This document shows, piece after piece, positions 23,428 to 28,829 of a DNA stretch of 28,829 nucleotides; the first letter of the stretch is position 1, and every line of letters begins with the position of its first letter. This DNA is from Flavobacterium psychrophilum (GTDB taxonomy: Bacteria; Bacteroidota; Bacteroidia; Flavobacteriales; Flavobacteriaceae), in assembly GCA_945861915.1 (NCBI GenBank), contig CAMAWK010000010.1, positions 1 through 28,829 on the forward strand, given 5' to 3'. The notes under the pieces were generated by a model that did no database searches, had not been told where the DNA came from, and saw only the letters and a program-made list of their open reading frames with translations. The position numbers and the translations under genes were made by a program.

Positions 23428-26400
23428 ATGATGAACAATAGAAATAACAACAATAATAAAGATAAGAATCCTGTTAAAAGATTCAACAAAATTTCAATAG
23501 GATTAGCTTCGCCAGAATCTATCTTAAAAGAATCAAGAGGAGAGGTTTTAAAACCAGAAACCATCAATTATAGAACACACAAACCAGAACGTGATGGTCT
23601 TTTCTGCGAACGTATTTTCGGACCAGTAAAAGATTTTGAATGTGCTTGTGGGAAATACAAAAGAATCCGATACAAAGGAATCATTTGTGATCGTTGTGGT
23701 GTTGAAGTAACTGAGAAAAAAGTACGTAGAGATAGAGTTGGACACATCAACCTAGTTGTGCCAATTGCTCATATTTGGTATTTCCGTTCGCTACCTAACA
23801 AAATTGGCTATATTTTAGGTCTTCCGTCTAAAAAATTAGACATGATTATCTATTATGAAAGATATGTAGTTATCCAAGCGGGTATTGCAAAAACAGCTGA
23901 AGGTGATGCTATTCAAAGATTAGACTTTTTAACAGAAGAAGAATATTTGAATATTTTAGATACACTTCCTGCTGACAATCAATATTTAGACGATGAAGAT
24001 CCGAATAAATTTGTTGCCAAAATGGGAGCAGAATGTATTATGGATTTGTTGGCTCGTATCGATTTAGATGCTTTGTCTTATGAATTACGTCACTCTGCCA
24101 ATAACGAAACGTCTAAACAACGTAAAACTGAGGCGTTGAAAAGATTGCAAGTAGTGGAGTCATTACGTGAATCTAACTTGAATCGTGAGAATCGACCAGA
24201 GTGGATGATTTTGAAAGTAATTCCAGTTATTCCACCAGAATTGCGTCCTTTAGTGCCGCTTGATGGAGGTCGTTTTGCCACTTCAGATTTGAATGATTTA
24301 TATCGTCGTGTAATTATCCGTAACAACCGTTTGAAAAGATTAATGGAGATTAAAGCTCCAGAAGTAATCTTAAGAAACGAAAAACGTATGTTGCAGGAAT
24401 CGGTAGATTCACTTTTCGATAATACTCGTAAAGCATCTGCTGTAAAAACAGAATCAAACCGTCCTTTAAAATCACTTTCTGATTCCCTTAAAGGAAAACA
24501 AGGACGTTTCCGTCAAAACTTATTAGGAAAACGTGTCGATTATTCGGCTCGTTCGGTAATTGTTGTTGGACCCGAATTGAGATTGTTCGAATGTGGTATT
24601 CCTAAAGATATGGCTGCTGAATTATACAAACCTTTCGTTATCCGTAAATTGATAGAAAGAGGAATTGTAAAAACAGTTAAATCGGCCAAAAAAATAATTG
24701 ACAAAAAAGAACCAGTTGTTTGGGATATTTTAGAGAATGTTATCAAAGGACATCCAATATTACTAAACCGTGCGCCTACTTTGCACCGTTTAGGAATTCA
24801 AGCATTCCAACCAAAATTAATCGAAGGAAAAGCAATTCAATTGCACCCTTTAGTGTGTACGGCATTTAATGCGGATTTTGATGGGGATCAAATGGCGGTT
24901 CACTTGCCATTAGGACCAGAAGCTATTTTGGAAGCACAATTATTAATGTTGGCTTCTCACAATATTTTGAATCCTGCGAATGGCGCACCGATTACTGTAC
25001 CTTCTCAGGACATGGTTTTGGGTCTTTATTATATGACCAAAGAGCGTTTGTCAACACCCGAATTGAAAATTATCGGAGAAGGATTGACTTTTTATTCTGC
25101 CGAAGAAACCAATATTGCTTTGAACGAAGGTCGTTTAGAATTGAATGCTCGAGTAAAAATTCGTGCAAAAGATTACAACGAAAACGGAGATTTAGTTTAT
25201 AAAATTATTCAAACTACCGCAGGACGTATCTTGTTTAACGAGGTAGTTCCAGAAGCTGCAGGATATATCAATGATGTATTGACCAAGAAAAACTTAAGAG
25301 ACATTATCGGACACGTTTTGAGCGTAACCAATGTGCCTACTACAGCTGCCTTCTTAGATAACATGAAAAATATGGGGTATAAATTTGCCTTTAAAGGTGG
25401 ATTGTCATTCTCATTAGGTGATATTAGAATTCCAGAGCAAAAAACAAAATTAATTGCAGATGCCAGAGAACAAGTTGAAGGAATTTCTGCGAATTATAAT
25501 ATGGGTCTTATTACCAATAACGAACGTTACAACCAAGTTATTGATGTTTGGACTTCGACCAATGCACAGCTTACTGAAGCTGCCATGAAAAACATTAGAG
25601 AAGACCAACAAGGATTCAACTCGGTGTATATGATGCTTGATTCTGGTGCAAGGGGTTCGAAAGAACAAATTCGTCAGTTAACAGGTATGCGTGGTTTGAT
25701 GGCTAAGCCTAAAAAATCGACTGCAGGTGGTGGAGAAATTATTGAAAACCCGATTCTTTCTAACTTTAAAGAAGGACTTTCGATTTTAGAATATTTTATC
25801 TCAACTCACGGTGCTCGAAAAGGTCTGGCGGATACGGCTTTGAAAACGGCAGATGCTGGTTACTTAACCAGAAGATTGCATGACGTTTCTCAGGATGTAA
25901 TTGTAAATACAGTTGATTGTGGAACTTTGAGAGGTGTTGAAGTTTCAGCATTAAAAAAGAACGAAGAAATTGTAGAGACATTAGGCGAAAGAATTTTAGG
26001 TCGTGTTACATTGCAGGATGTAATTAATCCATTAACCAATGAAGTACTCATTGAGGCTGGAGAGCAAATTACAGAACCTTTCATGAAATTAATTGAGGCT
26101 TCTCCGATTGAAAAATTAGAAGTTCGTTCTCCATTAACTTGTGAAGCTACTAAAGGAATTTGTGCTAAATGTTATGGTAGAAACTTAGCTACAGGAAGAA
26201 TGACTCAAAAAGGAGAAGCAGTGGGAGTTATTGCCGCTCAATCTATTGGAGAGCCTGGAACTCAGTTAACCTTGCGTACCTTCCACGTGGGTGGAGTTGC
26301 GGGAGGAATTTCTGAAGAATCTAGCATTGTAACTAGATTTGGAGGAAAACTTGAAATCGAAGATTTGAAAACGGTTAAAGGGGAAGATAGCGAGGGAAAT

Positions 26401-27744
26401 GCTGTTGATATTGTAGTATCTCGTTCGACTGAATTAAAATTAGTAGACGAAAAAACAGGTATTTTGCTCTCAACCAATAATATTCCTTACGGTTCTAGTA
26501 TTTATGTAAAAGATGGTGAATCGGTTACTAAAGGAACTACTATTTGTAAATGGGATCCATATAATGGAGTTATTGTTTCGGAGTTTACAGGTAAAATTGC
26601 CTACGAAGATTTAGAGCAAGGACAATCGTTTATGGTTGAAATTGATGAGCAAACTGGTTTCCAAGAAAAAGTAATTTCTGAAGGTAGAGCTAAAAAATTA
26701 ATTCCAACTTTATTGGTTTACGGTAAAGATGGCGAATTGATTCGTTCTTACAATTTACCAGTAGGTGCTCACTTAATGGTAGAAGATGGCGAGAAAATTA
26801 AAGCAGGTAAAGTATTAGTAAAAATTCCACGTCGTTCTTCTAAATCAGGAGATATTACAGGAGGTTTACCAAGAATTACCGAGTTGCTTGAAGCTCGTAA
26901 TCCTTCGAATCCAGCGGTTGTATCTGAAATTGATGGTGTAGTAACATTTGGAAAAATCAAACGTGGTAACCGTGAAATAGTAATCGAATCCAAATTCGGT
27001 GAGGTTAAGAAATACTTAGTGAAATTGTCTAGCCAAATTTTGGTACAAGAAAATGACTTTGTTAGAGCAGGTGTTCCATTGTCTGATGGAGCAATCACTC
27101 CTGAAGATATTTTGAGAATTCAGGGTCCAGCGGCTGTTCAACAGTATTTGGTAAACGAAATTCAAGAAGTATACCGTTTGCAAGGGGTAAAAATAAATGA
27201 CAAACACTTTGAGGTAGTAATTCGTCAAATGATGCGAAAAGTTAGAGTTCAGGATCCAGGAGATACTTTATTCCTAGAAGAACAACTCATTCATACCAAA
27301 GATTTTATCGTTGAAAATGATAAATTATACGGAATGAAAGTAGTTGAAGACGCTGGAGATTCTAGTAACTTGAAACCAGGACAGATTATTTCGCCTCGTG
27401 AATTGCGTGATGAAAACTCTCTATTGAAACGTACCGACAGTAATTTGGTAGTGGCTCGTGATGTAATTACAGCTACTGCAACTCCAGTATTACAAGGGAT
27501 TACCAGAGCATCTCTTCAAACGAAATCATTTATCTCTGCAGCATCGTTCCAAGAAACTACCAAAGTTTTGAACGAAGCGGCAGTTGCAGGAAAAGTAGAT
27601 TACTTAGAAGGATTGAAAGAAAATGTAATTGTAGGTCATAGAATCCCAGCCGGAACTGGTATGAGAGAATATGATAATACTATTGTAGGTTCTAATGAAG
27701 ACTATCATCAAATGATGGCTAATAGAGAAGAATATATTTATTAA
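23428..27744 (+). CDS. rpoC: DNA-directed RNA polymerase beta' subunit
   Basis: From the ATG pair at 23428/23431 the product has 1438 residues and the flavobacterial N-terminus [20 protein letters not shown]. The frame reaches a TTG at 23329, but the extra 33 residues include the REP-like repeat and match no RpoC. The first zinc site is C-x-C...C-x2-C ([16 protein letters not shown]). The catalytic loop [12 protein letters not shown] near 480 holds the three Mg-binding aspartates. The second zinc site ([13 protein letters not shown] near 906) and [15 protein letters not shown] are intact. RpoC carries the active site and clamp. The 235-bp gap from rpoB is longer than usual for this pair. Confidence 0.98.
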   Translation: MMNNRNNNNNKDKNPVKRFNKISIGLASPESILKESRGEVLKPETINYRTHKPERDGLFCERIFGPVKDFECACGKYKRIRYKGIICDRCGVEVTEKKVRRDRVGHINLVVPIAHIWYFRSLPNKIGYILGLPSKKLDMIIYYERYVVIQAGIAKTAEGDAIQRLDFLTEEEYLNILDTLPADNQYLDDEDPNKFVAKMGAECIMDLLARIDLDALSYELRHSANNETSKQRKTEALKRLQVVESLRESNLNRENRPEWMILKVIPVIPPELRPLVPLDGGRFATSDLNDLYRRVIIRNNRLKRLMEIKAPEVILRNEKRMLQESVDSLFDNTRKASAVKTESNRPLKSLSDSLKGKQGRFRQNLLGKRVDYSARSVIVVGPELRLFECGIPKDMAAELYKPFVIRKLIERGIVKTVKSAKKIIDKKEPVVWDILENVIKGHPILLNRAPTLHRLGIQAFQPKLIEGKAIQLHPLVCTAFNADFDGDQMAVHLPLGPEAILEAQLLMLASHNILNPANGAPITVPSQDMVLGLYYMTKERLSTPELKIIGEGLTFYSAEETNIALNEGRLELNARVKIRAKDYNENGDLVYKIIQTTAGRILFNEVVPEAAGYINDVLTKKNLRDIIGHVLSVTNVPTTAAFLDNMKNMGYKFAFKGGLSFSLGDIRIPEQKTKLIADAREQVEGISANYNMGLITNNERYNQVIDVWTSTNAQLTEAAMKNIREDQQGFNSVYMMLDSGARGSKEQIRQLTGMRGLMAKPKKSTAGGGEIIENPILSNFKEGLSILEYFISTHGARKGLADTALKTADAGYLTRRLHDVSQDVIVNTVDCGTLRGVEVSALKKNEEIVETLGERILGRVTLQDVINPLTNEVLIEAGEQITEPFMKLIEASPIEKLEVRSPLTCEATKGICAKCYGRNLATGRMTQKGEAVGVIAAQSIGEPGTQLTLRTFHVGGVAGGISEESSIVTRFGGKLEIEDLKTVKGEDSEGNAVDIVVSRSTELKLVDEKTGILLSTNNIPYGSSIYVKDGESVTKGTTICKWDPYNGVIVSEFTGKIAYEDLEQGQSFMVEIDEQTGFQEKVISEGRAKKLIPTLLVYGKDGELIRSYNLPVGAHLMVEDGEKIKAGKVLVKIPRRSSKSGDITGGLPRITELLEARNPSNPAVVSEIDGVVTFGKIKRGNREIVIESKFGEVKKYLVKLSSQILVQENDFVRAGVPLSDGAITPEDILRIQGPAAVQQYLVNEIQEVYRLQGVKINDKHFEVVIRQMMRKVRVQDPGDTLFLEEQLIHTKDFIVENDKLYGMKVVEDAGDSSNLKPGQIISPRELRDENSLLKRTDSNLVVARDVITATATPVLQGITRASLQTKSFISAASFQETTKVLNEAAVAGKVDYLEGLKENVIVGHRIPAGTGMREYDNTIVGSNEDYHQMMANREEYIY

Positions 27745-27753
27745 TTAATTTTT

Positions 27754-27812
27754 AGATTGAAAGGTGTTAAAATTACCTTCTTGGTATTCAAATTTTTAAC
27801 ATCTTTCAATCT
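27754..27812 (+). terminator. Long hairpin after rpoC
   Basis: AGATTGAAAGGTGTTAAAA at 27754-27772 pairs with TTTTAACATCTTTCAATCT at 27794-27812 over 19 positions with one G-U. Inside the loop TACC and GGTA pair again. The stem is AT-rich and is followed by a T-rich run shortly before the next ATG. It probably ends rpoC transcripts or separates them from the DUF3467 gene. Confidence 0.6.
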
Positions 27813-27836
27813 TTCAATTTTTAAATTTTTTGTAAT

Positions 27837-28142
27837 ATGAAAGAGCAACAACAAGGACAAATAGACATTGAGTTAGATGAGAAAACTGCCGAAGGAATTT
27901 ATTCTAATTTGGCTATAATTAATCATTCTGCTTCTGAGTTTGTATTGGATTTTGTGTGTTTGATGCCAGGAATTCCAAAAGCAAAGGTTAAATCAAGAAT
28001 TGTTTTGACACCACAACACGCCAAAAGATTATTAAAAGCTATTGGAGATAACATCCATCGTTTTGAAGTTTCTCATGGAGAAATAAAAGATACCGAACAA
28101 CCTCCCATACCACTCAATTTTGGTCCCGCGGGACAAGCATAA
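27837..28142 (+). CDS. DUF3467 family protein
   Basis: The 101-residue product fits the small DUF3467 family found next to rpoC in Bacteroidetes. Visible features are IDIELDEKTAEGIYSNLAII, FVLDFVCLMPG and RIVLTPQHAKRLLKAI. These give an alternating strand-strand-helix layout like a phage- or gas-vesicle-like small beta fold, but no biochemical role is known. There is no signal or membrane segment. It starts 92 bp after rpoC and ends in a strong terminator. The constant neighbourhood suggests a role tied to transcription or ribosome synthesis, which is inference only. Confidence 0.88.
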   Translation: MKEQQQGQIDIELDEKTAEGIYSNLAIINHSASEFVLDFVCLMPGIPKAKVKSRIVLTPQHAKRLLKAIGDNIHRFEVSHGEIKDTEQPPIPLNFGPAGQA

Positions 28143-28146
28143 TTAT

Positions 28147-28174
28147 AAAAAGGCTCCATTTGGAGCCTTTTTTT
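28147..28174 (+). terminator. Terminator of the DUF3467 gene
   Basis: AAAAAGGCTCC at 28147-28157 pairs with GGAGCCTTTTT at 28162-28172 around an ATTT loop and leads into seven Ts. It closes the rpo block. Confidence 0.92.
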
Positions 28175-28693
28175 GTATATATAATTAGTTTTCATGCATT
28201 TAAACGAATTTCGCAGTGCTTCATCTATTTTTTTTTTTCCAAAATAAATTATGCTGTACTTTTGGCTGAAATTTATAAAATCCTTATTTACAAGTAAATA
28301 ATGCATTTCTGGCTCAAGCTGAAAGATTAAATTTTGGTTTCAGAAAAGGCAATAATTTTGTTTGTTATTTTCAGGAGTATTTTTAAAAAGATAAAAAAAC
28401 GGTTTTATGCCACCTTAATTAATTTTTCGGATAAGATTGTGCTTTTAATAGGATTTTTATTTTGATATTTTATAAGTATTTGTTTATTTATTTTAAAAAA
28501 ATATCACTTTATCCGTTTTTTTTGCACTTTATCGATTATTTTTCTTGGTGGTTACAAAAAAATGAAATAGTTTTGGTTTTTGAAATTAATTTATAATTAT
28601 AAGTATATAACCTACATTGTCTTTTTTGAAACGGATAATGATGAAACACAATACCAAATTTAGAACTATTATTTAGCCCCAAATGAAGTCCTT
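28175..28693. other. AT-rich intergenic region before an exported-protein gene
   Basis: I see no gene in these 519 bp. A perfect TACTTTTG occurs at 28257-28264 without a -33 partner and about 430 bp before the next start, so its role is doubtful. CGGATAA occurs at 28428-28434 and 28632-28638 and inverted as TTATCCG at 28509-28515. A stretch at 28309-28326 (CTGAAAGATTAAATTTTG) is identical to the DNA near the rpoB start. Confidence 0.55.
28284..28301. repeat. 8-bp inverted repeat TTATTTAC-AA-GTAAATAA
   Basis: The 8-bp arms at 28284-28291 and 28294-28301 are exact inverses with a 2-nt centre. The size and symmetry would suit a dimeric regulator, but the sequence is AT-only in its outer part and could occur by chance. 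Confidence 0.4.
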
Positions 28694-28829
28694 ATGAAAA
28701 CAATTTTTTACAATTTAAGAAAGACAACAAAACAATTTTTATCCTTTCCTATTACTAGTATGATTAATAAAAGACTGGCACTACTAGTGTTTTTCTTTTT
28801 TGCTTGTATAAATATGTTTGGTCAGCAAA
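28694..28829 (+). CDS. N-terminus of an exported protein (cut by window edge)
   Basis: An open frame of 45 codons runs to the edge from the ATG at 28694. It has an unusual N-terminus: a basic 22-residue stretch (MKTIFYNLRKTTKQ...) precedes a hydrophobic signal core (about 29-38, LALLVFFFFACI) that ends in MFGQQ. A second ATG at 28760 would give a standard signal peptide (MINKRLALLVFFFFACINMF). Either start yields an exported protein. The basic extension recalls the extended signal regions of large surface proteins. The function cannot be read from 45 residues. Confidence 0.65.
   Translation, partial: MKTIFYNLRKTTKQFLSFPITSMINKRLALLVFFFFACINMFGQQ

Overview
The window is a piece of a Bacteroidetes chromosome, almost certainly Flavobacterium or a close relative. 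The DNA is AT-rich. Promoters have the Bacteroidetes form (TTTG, 18 bp, TAnnTTTG), and genes have A-rich leaders without Shine-Dalgarno sites. The one clear exception is rpsU, as expected in Flavobacteriia. Gene families such as the Porin_10-like porin, DUF2851, DUF3467 and the modular secreted protein with MopE and Ig-like repeats fit the same group. I recognise the gene order rpsU-xerC-hpf-tRNAs-tuf-trpT-secE-nusG-rplKAJL-rpoBC-DUF3467 as a flavobacterial core block.

Layout. Positions 1-4023 (minus strand) hold the first 1341 residues of a very large secreted modular protein that runs off the left edge. An AT-rich gap of about 620 bp carries the promoter of a porin-like beta-barrel gene, followed 6 bp later by a DEDDh 3'-5' exonuclease. 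Next come a DUF2851 protein, a PspC-like membrane peptide, a bidirectional terminator and a convergent APC-family amino acid permease. A membrane-anchored helix-hairpin-helix protein and an acyl-CoA dehydrogenase form a probable operon and end in a strong terminator nested inside a larger inverted repeat.

From 12.7 kb to the DUF3467 gene the window is translation and transcription machinery: bS21, a tyrosine recombinase, the hibernation factor, tRNA-Thr(TGT), tRNA-Tyr(GTA), tRNA-Thr(GGT), EF-Tu, tRNA-Trp(CCA), SecE, NusG, uL11, uL1, uL10, bL12, RpoB, RpoC and a DUF3467 protein. The order matches the E. coli thrU-tyrU-glyT-thrT-tufB and secE-nusG-rplKAJL-rpoBC clusters, except that glyT is absent here. 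The right end is a non-coding AT-rich stretch and the start of another exported protein, cut by the window edge.

No phage, insertion sequence, CRISPR array or defence system is visible, and I see no wholly new biological system. The most interesting features are regulatory. They are the exceptional Shine-Dalgarno of rpsU, two places where a promoter lies in or beside the terminator of the upstream gene so that the new transcript should lack the hairpin's 5' arm, the terminator placed 5 bp before tRNA-Trp, and REP-like GAGACGTTGC palindromes between rpoB and rpoC. Several automatic start choices (TTG codons for the porin, permease, rpsU and rpoC) look wrong and are corrected here using promoter position and family N-termini.
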